A stretch of 15,047 nt of DNA, taken from assembly GCA_045532035.1 (NCBI GenBank), contig JAZSFD010000087.1, positions 1 through 15,047 of the forward strand. The letters run 5' to 3'. Position numbers and translations under genes: made by a program. The DNA comes from UMGS1052 sp045532035 (GTDB taxonomy: Bacteria > Bacillota > Clostridia > Oscillospirales > CAG-382). The notes below the pieces were generated by a model that had not been told where the DNA came from, did no database searches, and saw only the letters and a list, made by a program, of their open reading frames with translations. Below are positions 1 to 6,946 of this stretch, in pieces. Position 1 is the first letter of the stretch; each line of letters opens with the position of its first letter.

Positions 1-335
1 GCTTCGGCCTTTCTCAGCTTCATCAGCTGAGAGGTCGCGTGGGGCGCGGAAAGCACAAATCCTATTGCGTGCTTATGTCACCGATCATCAAAGGACAGCT
101 TGCAGACAGCGCAAATCCCGCAGAAAAGCGTTTCCGCATCATGTGCGAAAACGAAAGCGGCTTCAAAATATCCGAATTTGACCTTGAAATGCGCGGGCCC
201 GGAGACTTTTTCGGAAAGCGTCAGCATGGTGAGCTTGCCTTTAAGATCGCCGACCTTGCCGCCGATATGAAGCTTATCGAAGAAACAAAAAAGCTTGCAG
301 ACGAGATAAACGCAAAAAAACAGCAAAAAATATGA
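1..335 (+). CDS. recG: ATP-dependent DNA helicase RecG, C-terminal fragment
   Basis: This is the last ~110 codons of RecG, read in frame from base 3; the start lies outside the window. RecG is a superfamily 2 helicase that remodels stalled replication forks and branch-migrates Holliday junctions. Visible are helicase motif VI (QLHQLRGRVGRG) at the very left edge, then the RecG C-terminal region with the conserved block FEMRGPGDFFGKRQHG-like (here LEMRGPGDFFGKRQHG), which follows the helicase core in this family. The protein ends at a TGA at 333-335, showing that TGA is used as a stop here. The next gene begins 13 bases later, so the two were probably co-transcribed. The family assignment is firm; the N-terminal wedge domain cannot be inspected. 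Confidence 0.95.
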   Translation, partial: FGLSQLHQLRGRVGRGKHKSYCVLMSPIIKGQLADSANPAEKRFRIMCENESGFKISEFDLEMRGPGDFFGKRQHGELAFKIADLAADMKLIEETKKLADEINAKKQQKI

Positions 336-348
336 AAGGGAAAAAATT

Positions 349-1239
349 ATGAAAGCAACAGAATGGAAGCTCGGCCTTTCCTCCTGCTCGACAGGAAAGC
401 TCGATAAGGAAACCTTTGACGGCTATGCCGCAAACGGCATCGATTGCATCGAGGTATCTCTCGGAAATGCACATACTGACATCGATTGGAAAACCACTGA
501 AAAATTGTCCTGAGATTTAGGCGTTGAACTTTGGTCGCTTCATGTGCCTTTCTGCCCCTTTGAAAAAATCAATATTGCAACAAAAGACAAAGCTGTCAGA
601 GATTACACCATAAAGCTTCTAACAGAAAATTATATAAAGCCCGGTGCCGATATCGGTATAAAAACTGCCGTCATCCATCCCAGCGCCGAGCCGAATGATG
701 ACAGTGAGCGGGAGGAGCTTTTGAAGATTGGCGCGGACAGTCTTGCAATTCTTGCGGAAAGCGCCGCAAAATGCGGCATGACGATTGCCGTCGAGGATCT
801 TCCGCGAACCTGCCTCGGTAACTGCTCTGACGATCTCAAAAAGCTTATTTCGCTAAATGATAAACTGCGCGTTTGCTTTGACACAAATCATCTGCTTATC
901 GAAAAAAATTCGGATTTTGTGAAAGCTTTCGGCGACAAGATAGTGACCCTTCATGTTTCGGACTACGATTTTCTCAACGAGCGCCACTGGCTGCCTTATG
1001 AGGGGAAGGTGGATTGGATCGAGCTTGTGAGCGCCCTTGAGGATGTGGGATATTGCGGCCCTTTTATGTATGAGATTGGCTTAAAAACTCCCGACTCCAT
1101 CATCCGCCGAAATCTCACCTTTGCAGATTTTGTCGAAAACTACAAGGCGTGCATAGAAAAACGCAAGATTGCCCCCATCGAAACATCTGATATCGACGCG
1201 TGTTTGAAAAACGCCTATTTCAAGACAGCAGTTATCTGA
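349..1239 (+). pseudogene. Sugar phosphate isomerase/epimerase-like TIM barrel, interrupted by in-frame TGA
   Basis: From the ATG at 349, preceded by an AAAGGG-type ribosome binding site, one reading frame runs to the TGA at 1237-1239, except for a TGA at codon 55 (511-513). The total of 296 codons is a normal length for the AP-endonuclease family 2 / xylose-isomerase-like barrel. Likely metal-site and catalytic residues lie after the stop: H110 (VIHPS), E149 (VEDLP), D178 and H181 (FDTNHL), H202 (TLHVSD) and E242 (YEIG). The sequence right after the stop, DLGVELWSLHVPF, is also typical of the family, so nothing but the one codon appears damaged. A CGA to TGA transition (Arg to stop) is the simplest explanation. 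Restart at GTG 544 would give 231 residues lacking the first beta-alpha units and is unlikely to fold. Substrate unknown. It sits 13 bases after recG. Confidence 0.8.
511..513 (+). other. In-frame TGA stop codon within isomerase-like gene
   Basis: Codon 55 of the frame starting at 349 is TGA, while family-like sequence continues in the same frame for 242 more codons. Neighbouring genes (recG, the fibre-like gene at 1685, the lipoprotein at 13244) end at TGA, so a general recoding of TGA is not supported. Confidence 0.85.
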
Positions 1240-1249
1240 AAGATTTTAA

Positions 1250-1271
1250 GGGACGATGAAAACATCGTCCC
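1250..1271. repeat. Dispersed palindromic repeat, copy 1
   Basis: Perfect 9-bp inverted arms GGGACGATG (1250-1258) and CATCGTCCC (1263-1271) around AAAA. The same arms occur at 1434-1455 and 6748-6770, and half a copy at 15039-15047. It lies 11 bases after the isomerase pseudogene and could act as a transcript-end hairpin, although there is no T run after it. Confidence 0.85.
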
Positions 1272-1433
1272 CTACAATTATTGCAAACGCACATCTGATT
1301 AGACTTCTGTTTTGCCGATATCAGAAACCTTATTTTGGATCAGCCGCCCTTTCAGGCAATGGAGATATTATGACACTCCCTGTTTGTGCATATTGCTAAC
1401 AGCAATTGTTGTAATATACTTTGTCAGCAAGCA
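1272..1433. other. Non-coding segment between two palindromic repeats
   Basis: No convincing gene. It holds a TGATATCGG motif in reverse orientation (1315-1323), matching motifs in the 6342-6463 repeat island, and a small inverted repeat TTGCT/AGCAA near 1393-1405. Flanking by two copies of the GGGACGATG palindrome makes it look like a repeat doublet, the arrangement seen in REPIN-type elements, but nothing in it identifies a transposase or RNA. Confidence 0.5.
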
Positions 1434-1455
1434 GGGACGATGAAAACATCGTCCC
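1434..1455. repeat. Dispersed palindromic repeat, copy 2
   Basis: GGGACGATG (1434-1442), AAAA, CATCGTCCC (1447-1455), identical to copy 1 including the loop. It is followed by TTTATTT, so this copy could also terminate transcription. Confidence 0.85.
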
Positions 1456-1553
1456 TTTATTTCTGCCATTTATCTGATTCGGACTCCTTCCGGCGTTTTC
1501 AGGCTCCTCCTTCGGGGCGTCCGGAAAATTTTTTATAAAAATCAAAAAAACTG

Positions 1554-1582
1554 TTGACAAAACAAATGTTCTGTGATATAAT
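1554..1582 (+). promoter_or_regulatory. Strong sigma-A promoter for the phage-tail-like pair
   Basis: Consensus -35 TTGACA (1554-1559), 17-base spacer and consensus -10 TATAAT (1577-1582) with an extended TG at 1574-1575. The predicted start near 1589 gives a leader of roughly 95 bases before the ATG at 1685. Confidence 0.9.
1560..1571. promoter_or_regulatory. Possible upstream degenerate LexA/DinR box
   Basis: AAAC-AAAT-GTTC differs by one base from the Gram-positive SOS-box core GAACNNNNGTTC. It lies in the promoter spacer, and its centre is 29 bp from the better box at 1588-1601. Weak alone, more plausible as a second site. Confidence 0.45.
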
Positions 1583-1587
1583 TATCA

Positions 1588-1601
1588 AGAACTTATGTTC
1601 G
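1588..1601. promoter_or_regulatory. LexA/DinR (SOS) box over the transcription start
   Basis: AGAACTTATGTTCG contains the full GAACNNNNGTTC core of the Bacillus-type DinR box (consensus CGAACRNRYGTTYG). It starts 5 bases after the -10 element, a position where bound repressor would block the promoter. Binding is inferred from the motif only. Confidence 0.65.
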
Positions 1602-1684
1602 AACGCGGTCGGGATCTACGCCTTCAGTGCACCGTGACGCGGCGGAAAGCAAGGCGGAACTTATTATTTTAAGAAAGGAAAAAT
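1602..1684 (+). other. Leader of the tail-like operon
   Basis: GC-rich leader ending in a ribosome binding site (AAAGGA near 1674-1679). It can form a hairpin between CGCCTT (1619-1624) and AAGGCG (1651-1656). GAACTTAT occurs in the SOS box and again at 1657-1664. No known riboswitch class is recognisable. Confidence 0.4.
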
Positions 1685-3787
1685 ATGATAAAAATTTATG
1701 TGTGCGGTCAGAATGTTTCGGGAGAATACTCTCCCATAGCCTCTGACAGCATCAACTATCTTGAAGCGTCCTTCAGCTTCAGTCCCGATTGGTACGGACT
1801 TGAAAAAACCGCTCAATTTACACAGAACGGCAAAACATACAATGTTCTGCTTGAAAAAAACAAGTGCCTTTTGCCGTCAGAGCTTGCCGAAGGATTTGTG
1901 GACATTTCTGTTTTCGGGCAGAAGCCGGACGATGCCCGCCGTATAACAACATTGCCGTTTTCAATGGTGATGAAAAAGTCGGCGTTTGTTTCTGACGGCG
2001 ATACTCCCATTCCTCCCACCCCTGATCTTTATTCACAGTTTATCGGACGAGTCAATGACGCAGTTTCGGGCATCCCCTCAAAGCTTTCGGAATTTGAAAA
2101 TGACGCGGGCTTTGTTACCGAAAAGGATCTTCCCCGGAAAACCTCCGAGATCGAAAACGACTCGGGCTTCATCACATTGCAGGACATTCCCGAGGCGGAA
2201 GTTCCAACAAGGCTTTCAGAGCTCGAAAACGATGCGGGATATATCGCGCCGAATAATGTTGGACAGCTTTCTATATCATCATCGACGGTAGATATAAGCG
2301 GTGATTCGATAACGATTGGTGAAACATCATACGGTTTTTTGGTATCAGGCAACAGAATCCAAGCTGTCGGCACACCTGAAGATAACACCGATGCCGCCAC
2401 AAAAGGTTATGTTGACAATAAGGTCACCGAATTTGACACAGTGATAACGACGGTTGCGGAATGGGAAGCGTTTCTTGCATCTGACTCAGCAATAAATATT
2501 TTGGTAAAACCGAAGGAAGATATTATTCTTGCGGCAGAAACTATTATACCTCCAAAGGTCAGATACATCAAATTCTGTCTTGCCGATGGTCGCTTTGTTG
2601 CAAACGGCGATTGTGTTATCGCGTGTCATTCCGCGTCAGCTTCAAAACATGTTATTGTTGATTCCTTCAACTATTCATCGGCGTGCGACGGTGTTGCGAT
2701 AAAGGGATTTTACAAAGTGATCAATAGTGTCTGCGCTATTTCGGATGGAAATAAAATAGTCGAAAACTGCGGCAATATTGAAACCGTAAGTCAGGCGAGA
2801 CTTGTGCTTGCAACAGACGCAAAAAAAATCGAAAAAAGCCACGGTGTTATAAACTGTGCAGCAAACAACTTTAACACTTGCAGAAATGTGTTCGGGTGCA
2901 TGGGTAATGGTGAAAATCCTGTTTTTGAGTCCTGCGATACGATTGTATACAATATGTATTTGGCAAATGCAACTTTCACGAATTGCACCAATGTTATCAA
3001 AGAAAAAACTGCGTTATCGGAACTTGAAAACGACTCGGGCTTCATCACATTGCAGGACATTCCCGAGGTGGAAGTTCCCTCGAAGCTTTCGGAGCTTGAA
3101 AACGATGCGGGATTACTAACTGTCAATTACGATAAAATCATAAATTCACAGGCGGATTGGGACGAAATGGTCGCTTCTGAAAACTGGGGCGGCGCTACAA
3201 ATGTATATCTGAACTGTGATGTTGTTTTGGGGCGTTACGACACAATGACAGATTTTCGGATTCCCGACAACGTTTGTTTGATAAATGCGGGCGGTCACAG
3301 TATAAAAAGTGATTACATGAGGGTTTACGGTGGCGAAAATACGATTGTTAAAAACGCACACTTTGATACGAAGAGAGGCTATATCTATGGTTTTTACGCC
3401 TTAATAGGCTGCTCGTTCGTTCCTGAATATGTGTACTCCAACTCGCCAGCACAAGTCCGTTCGATAAAGCATTTTGTAAATTGCGACTACTCAAACGTCT
3501 CCGATGGAATCGAATGCACGGAACTTGCGTCTCTCACAGACTGCAAAAACATATGGCTCACTACCTCGCAAGCAAAGAAGTTTGACACTTCGGACGAGAC
3601 GAACGGCGCGGTTCATGTCGTGGATAACATCCCCGCTTATGCATACCCGTCTAACACATCGCAGCTCGGAAACGATGCCGGTTATGCGACAACAGCTTAT
3701 GTTGACGGTCTTGTGGGAGATGTGGAATCTGCCCTTGACAGCATCATTGCCCTGCAAACTTCAATGATCGGCGGTGAGAGCGTATGA
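1685..3787 (+). CDS. Phage tail fibre / baseplate-like protein with SELENDSGFIT linker repeats
   Basis: A 700-residue protein without signal peptide or membrane segment. The N-terminal ~110 residues resemble the attachment domain of Firmicutes phage upper-baseplate (BppU-like) or fibre proteins. It is followed by KLSEFENDAGFVT-type linkers at about 133, 152 and 176, again at 444 and 467, and a diverged one (NTSQLGNDAGYAT) at 657. ATKGYVDN at 238-245 is also common in phage tail proteins. Between the linkers are two segments (about 246-440 and 480-640), each opening with a related sequence (TVAEWEAFLAS; NSQADWDEMVAS) and rich in short beta-forming stretches, suggesting two beta-helix or receptor-binding modules. 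The C-terminus (VESALDSIIALQTSMIGG) is typical of such proteins. The gene overlaps the next by ATGA. It appears more AT-rich than its neighbours. Role inferred: host or surface recognition. It has no phage structural neighbours. Confidence 0.8.
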   Translation: MIKIYVCGQNVSGEYSPIASDSINYLEASFSFSPDWYGLEKTAQFTQNGKTYNVLLEKNKCLLPSELAEGFVDISVFGQKPDDARRITTLPFSMVMKKSAFVSDGDTPIPPTPDLYSQFIGRVNDAVSGIPSKLSEFENDAGFVTEKDLPRKTSEIENDSGFITLQDIPEAEVPTRLSELENDAGYIAPNNVGQLSISSSTVDISGDSITIGETSYGFLVSGNRIQAVGTPEDNTDAATKGYVDNKVTEFDTVITTVAEWEAFLASDSAINILVKPKEDIILAAETIIPPKVRYIKFCLADGRFVANGDCVIACHSASASKHVIVDSFNYSSACDGVAIKGFYKVINSVCAISDGNKIVENCGNIETVSQARLVLATDAKKIEKSHGVINCAANNFNTCRNVFGCMGNGENPVFESCDTIVYNMYLANATFTNCTNVIKEKTALSELENDSGFITLQDIPEVEVPSKLSELENDAGLLTVNYDKIINSQADWDEMVASENWGGATNVYLNCDVVLGRYDTMTDFRIPDNVCLINAGGHSIKSDYMRVYGGENTIVKNAHFDTKRGYIYGFYALIGCSFVPEYVYSNSPAQVRSIKHFVNCDYSNVSDGIECTELASLTDCKNIWLTTSQAKKFDTSDETNGAVHVVDNIPAYAYPSNTSQLGNDAGYATTAYVDGLVGDVESALDSIIALQTSMIGGESV
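2153..2240 (+). repeat. Internal direct repeat, left copy
   Basis: 88 bp encoding END-SGFITLQDIPE...ELENDAG. It corresponds to 3026-3113; the first 53 bp differ at only one base (c2196 against t3069). It duplicates a two-linker cassette within the fibre-like gene. Confidence 0.9.
3026..3113 (+). repeat. Internal direct repeat, right copy
   Basis: Second copy of the 2153-2240 cassette. The two copies bracket the first putative beta-helical module, so recombination between them would excise or exchange that module in frame (the offset of 873 bp is a multiple of 3). Confidence 0.9.
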
Positions 3788-4509
3788 GTATTGCAGAAAA
3801 ACTTGTAACAGTTGCCGAGAATGTCCCCAAAGTATACGAGGCAGGGAAAAAGGCTGAATATGATGCATTTTGGGACACCTTCCAGCAGAACGGAACAAGA
3901 AGACGATATTCACTAGCCTTTACTAACAGCGGCAGAGCATGGAACAGCACAAATTTCAAGCCCAAATATGACATTATTTGCGAGGGTGATGCTTCATACT
4001 GCTTTTATGCTTGGGAGAACCTGTCGGCAAAGGTTGATGTTGGCGGGATTCTGAAAGCGCAGGGTGTAACGCTTGACACTTCTAAAGCTACAAGCTTGAA
4101 CGATTTCTTTGCTTACGGAAAGTCTATTGTCGGCGAATTACCTGTCATCAGCCTTGAAAGCGCGGGGGCGAATACAAGAGAGATGTTTAGAGGTGTGCTT
4201 GCAACAAAAATCGAAAAGCTTATTGTCACCGAACAGACGAATTTTAGCAATATGTTCTTGTATTGTTCAAATCTTGCAGAAATCGAGTTTGAGGGAACGA
4301 TTGCAACAGGCGAACTTAACATGAGCTCTTGCAAAAACCTTTCCGCAGCAAGCCTTAAAAGCATTATTGATGCTCTTTCGTTGACGACAACAGGTCTTAC
4401 GGTTACTCTTCCGACAACGGCACAGACGACATATGATGCCGCAAACGGTGACGGCGCATGGGCTCAACTTGTGGCAACAAAGGCAAACTGGACTGTTGCA
4501 TATGCATAA
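3784..4509 (+). CDS. BspA/LRR-like phage-tail-associated protein
   Basis: A 241-residue protein whose ATG overlaps the stop of the fibre-like gene (ATGA, 3784-3787), implying translational coupling. The N-terminus (MSIAEKLVTVAENVPKVYEAG) matches a short helical start common in proteins encoded after tail fibres in Firmicutes phages. The middle and C-terminal part (about 115-241) has irregular leucine-rich repeats of the BspA / DUF285 type: NTREMFRGV, KIEKLIVTEQ, NFSNMFLYCSNLAEIEFEG, LNMSSCKNLSAASLKSII, ending in a beta stretch (GLTVTLPTTA, WTVAYA). No signal peptide, so it would need a phage-type assembly or cell lysis to leave the cell. Likely role: surface or ligand recognition with its upstream partner. 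Family recognition is good; function is inferred. Confidence 0.7.
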   Translation: MSIAEKLVTVAENVPKVYEAGKKAEYDAFWDTFQQNGTRRRYSLAFTNSGRAWNSTNFKPKYDIICEGDASYCFYAWENLSAKVDVGGILKAQGVTLDTSKATSLNDFFAYGKSIVGELPVISLESAGANTREMFRGVLATKIEKLIVTEQTNFSNMFLYCSNLAEIEFEGTIATGELNMSSCKNLSAASLKSIIDALSLTTTGLTVTLPTTAQTTYDAANGDGAWAQLVATKANWTVAYA

Positions 4510-4525
4510 ATGATCCCGTAATGGG

Positions 4526-4554
4526 TTGTAAAATTTGCTTTTAGATGCTATAAT
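4526..4554 (+). promoter_or_regulatory. Promoter of the NAD(P)HX repair gene
   Basis: -35 TTGTAA (4526-4531), 17-base spacer, consensus -10 TATAAT (4549-4554) with extended TG at 4546-4547. It lies in the 78-base gap after the tail-like pair, so the housekeeping gene need not depend on the SOS-type promoter. Confidence 0.75.
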
Positions 4555-4587
4555 GAAACAATAAGACAATGAAAAAGGCGGGAAAAC

Positions 4588-6096
4588 ATGAGAATCGCGG
4601 TAAGCAATGAGACTATGCGCCATTCGGACAGAATGACGATAGACACAGGTGTGCCTTCGCTTGAGCTTATGAAAAGGGCAGGTAAAGGAATTTATGATGC
4701 AGCACTCGGCAGATGGGGCAAAAAATGCGCCGTAGTCTGCGGCGGCGGAAACAACGGCGGTGACGGCTTTGTTATTGCTCTGTGCATGAAAAAAGACGGT
4801 CTTTGTCCGCACATTCTGCTTGTTGGCGAAAAATTTTCGGCTGATGGCGCATATTATTTCGAAGAATGCAAAAAAAGCGGCATTCCCTTTTCGCTCTTTT
4901 GTGAAAGCTTTGATTTTTCGTGTTTTGACAGTATTGCAGATTGCATATTCGGCACAGGCTTTTCGGGCGAGCTTTCGGGAATTGAAAAAGCGTGTGTGGA
5001 AAAAATAAACGAAAGCGGAAAATTTGTGGTCAGCGCCGATATAAACAGCGGGATGAGCGGAAACGGAAGCTTTTCGGGGCTTGCGGTAAGCTCTGATCTG
5101 ACGGTGGCGATAGGCTTTTATAAAAGCGGTCATTTCCTCGGTGTGGCAAAGGACCGGATAAAAGAGCTTGCCTGCGTTGATATCGGCATCAAGCTGTATG
5201 GCGCATCCTTCGGTGTGCCTGACATTTTGGATATGTCAAAGGTGTTTTCCGAAAGGCTGAACAATTCCCACAAGGGCAGCTATGGCTATTGCGCCATCAT
5301 CGGCGGATGTCTTGAATATTCGGGAGCGGCAAAGCTTGCAAATATCGCCGCCTGCGCCATGAGAAGCGGTTGCGGAGTGGTAAAGCTTGCGGTGGCAAGA
5401 AGCATTTCGGCTGCAGTTTCAAGCTATCTTCTCGAAAGCACCCTGTTTCCGATCGATGATGTTGCAGGGCATATGCTCTTTGACGAGAAAGTTTTTTCCG
5501 CTCTCATCAAAGGCACTGCCGCCGTTTCCTGCGGAATGGGCTGGGGAACCCATGAGGAAAACGAAAAAATACTGACCTTTTTGCTCAAAAATTATGAGGG
5601 CAGGCTGATCGTGGATGCTGACGGACTGAACACTCTTTCCCGCCTTGATTTCGGCATCGTCGCACAACGCGTGTGCAAAAAAATAGTCCTCACACCGCAT
5701 CCATTGGAGTTTTCGCGCATTTCGGGTTTTTCGATGGATGAGATCTTTTCAAACCCGATAAAATGCGTGGAAGAATATACTTCACGGCTCGGGGAGGGTG
5801 CGGTCGTTCTTCTCAAGGGTGCGTCAACGGTAGTTTGCGACGAGAAAGAAACATACATCGTTGACCGCGGCTGTCCCGGCATGGCAACGGCGGGCAGCGG
5901 AGATGTGCTGTCGGGCATTCTGACGGGACTTTTCGGCTATACCGAGCCCTGCGCAAAGAGCGTTGCCTGCGGAGCTTTCATCGCAGGGCTTGCGGGTGAG
6001 CTTGCACAGGAGGAAACAGGCGCCGTTTCGATGATAGCATCCGACACGGTAAGATATATTCCCGAGGCGATCAAAAGGATTTGCGCAGGGTCATAA
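4588..6096 (+). CDS. nnr: Bifunctional ADP-dependent NAD(P)H-hydrate dehydratase / NAD(P)H-hydrate epimerase
   Basis: A 502-residue fusion that repairs hydrated NAD(P)H: the epimerase interconverts the R and S forms and the dehydratase restores NAD(P)H from the S form using ADP. Residues ~1-210 form the YjeF_N epimerase domain, with GGGNNGGDG at 52-60. Residues ~225-495 form the ribokinase-like dehydratase domain, with DADGLN at 343-348, LTPHPLEF from 368 and the nucleotide-binding AGSGDVLSG around 435-443. The length matches the usual bacterial fusion. The ATG at 4588 follows an AGGCGGG-type ribosome binding site. It has its own promoter and no close downstream partner. The usual LTPHxGEF motif reads LTPHPLEF, a mild deviation. 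Confidence 0.93.
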   Translation: MRIAVSNETMRHSDRMTIDTGVPSLELMKRAGKGIYDAALGRWGKKCAVVCGGGNNGGDGFVIALCMKKDGLCPHILLVGEKFSADGAYYFEECKKSGIPFSLFCESFDFSCFDSIADCIFGTGFSGELSGIEKACVEKINESGKFVVSADINSGMSGNGSFSGLAVSSDLTVAIGFYKSGHFLGVAKDRIKELACVDIGIKLYGASFGVPDILDMSKVFSERLNNSHKGSYGYCAIIGGCLEYSGAAKLANIAACAMRSGCGVVKLAVARSISAAVSSYLLESTLFPIDDVAGHMLFDEKVFSALIKGTAAVSCGMGWGTHEENEKILTFLLKNYEGRLIVDADGLNTLSRLDFGIVAQRVCKKIVLTPHPLEFSRISGFSMDEIFSNPIKCVEEYTSRLGEGAVVLLKGASTVVCDEKETYIVDRGCPGMATAGSGDVLSGILTGLFGYTEPCAKSVACGAFIAGLAGELAQEETGAVSMIASDTVRYIPEAIKRICAGS

Positions 6097-6341
6097 AAAG
6101 CTTTAGTCATTCATCTATTTCGACGCCTTCTGTCACGGCTTCTCCTTGAGGAGAGGCTCCGCCGAAGGCGGTGGTGAGGTGTAGCCGTTTGCGGCGTTTA
6201 CACTCTGCCACCTCATCCGAGTTTTGCTTTGCAAAACCCACCTTCCCCTCAAAGGGAAGGCTTTATCAGGCTCCTCCTTTGGGGGAGCTGTCGAGCGGAG
6301 CGAGACTGAGGGAGTTGGAGTTATCTCAAATGAAAAGCTTC

Positions 6342-6463
6342 TGATATCGGCAAAGCATAAGTCCAATCAACCTTTCTGATATTGTCGTTTGATATCGGCA
6401 GACCCTTGCAGAAAAGCTTCAACCTTTGCTGCCTTTTGATATCGGAAACGGGGCTGATATCGA
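6342..6463 (+). repeat. Cluster of TGATATCGG motifs
   Basis: TGATATCGG at 6342-6350, 6390-6398 and 6437-6445, TGATATCGA at 6455-6463, and a degenerate TGATATTG near 6378. Two are linked to AAAAGCTTC. The reverse form occurs at 1315-1323. Role unknown. Confidence 0.6.
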
Positions 6464-6747
6464 TAAATCCTTTTCGATAATTATTTTCTACAAAACTTCT
6501 TTTCAAAGAAGTTACGGAGAGGGAGTGCGCGAGAGGGGCGCGATAGCCCTTCTCGCAATTGTCTTCACCATTGATTGAATTCCGACTCCTCATCCACCGC
6601 TTACGCGGTCCCCCTTCTCCTGCAGGAGAAGGCGAGAATGTGATCGGATTTTTGCTTTTGCCAACGCCTGTGGGAGAAGGTGAAACCTTCGGCTGACGGA
6701 TGAGTCGTTTCTCGATGGGAGCGGCTACAATAATTGTATTTCTGAAC

Positions 6748-6770
6748 GGGACGATGAAGGGCATCGTCCC
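6748..6770. repeat. Dispersed palindromic repeat, copy 3
   Basis: GGGACGATG (6748-6756) and CATCGTCCC (6762-6770) with a 5-base loop AAGGG. The arms are identical to the copies at 1250 and 1434; only the loop differs. Confidence 0.85.
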
Positions 6771-6878
6771 CTACTGGGTGAGAGCAATTTTTTCACCATT
6801 GATAAAACTTTGACTCCTTCCGTCTTCGCTTGCGGCGAATCCACCTCCCTTGGGGAGGAAGGCTAAAAAACAAGATAC

Positions 6879-6917
6879 AAAAACCGACAAGCTTTTGTTT
6901 TAAGCCTGTTGGTTTTT
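6879..6917 (-). terminator. Intrinsic terminator of the hydrolase-murF-ddl operon
   Basis: Read on the minus strand, AAAAACC...GGC pairs with GC...GGTTTTT across a short loop, giving a long stem ending in a T run, about 30 bases after the ddl stop. The A-rich opposite arm makes it potentially bidirectional. Confidence 0.8.
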
Positions 6918-6946
6918 CTGTTATTATCACAATCCGCTTTCTGTCC

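Larger units (their letters stand above)
6097..6878. repeat. Intergenic repeat island without a credible gene
   Basis: About 780 bases made of small palindromes: CTCC/GGAG (6142-6153), CCGCC/GGCGG (6159-6171), TGAGGTG/CACCTCA pairing around 6175-6215, GTTTTGC/GCAAAAC (6221-6237), CCTTCCC/GGGAAGG (6241-6260) and GCTCC/GGAGC (6270-6288, followed by a GTCGAGCGGAGCGAGACTGAGGGAG tail-like segment). Such units are common dispersed repeats in Oscillospirales intergenic DNA. Two diverged copies of a longer unit, each starting CACCATTGAT and containing GACTCCT and a terminal GAAGGC hairpin, lie at about 6565-6633 and 6793-6864. The open frames crossing it show no protein-like composition. Confidence 0.75.

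Noticed and set aside
511..513. Selenocysteine codon or TGA reassignment
   Set aside because: No convincing stem-loop follows the TGA, this enzyme family is not known for selenocysteine at this site, and other genes in the window end at TGA.
4267..5133. 288-codon open frame on the minus strand
   Set aside because: It lies antisense to the LRR-like gene and the NAD(P)HX repair gene, has a Cys/Arg/His-rich composition without recognisable motifs, and is a coding shadow.
6321..6764. 147-codon minus-strand open frame in the repeat island
   Set aside because: It runs through palindromic repeats, has no family resemblance, and its sequence is explained by the repeats.
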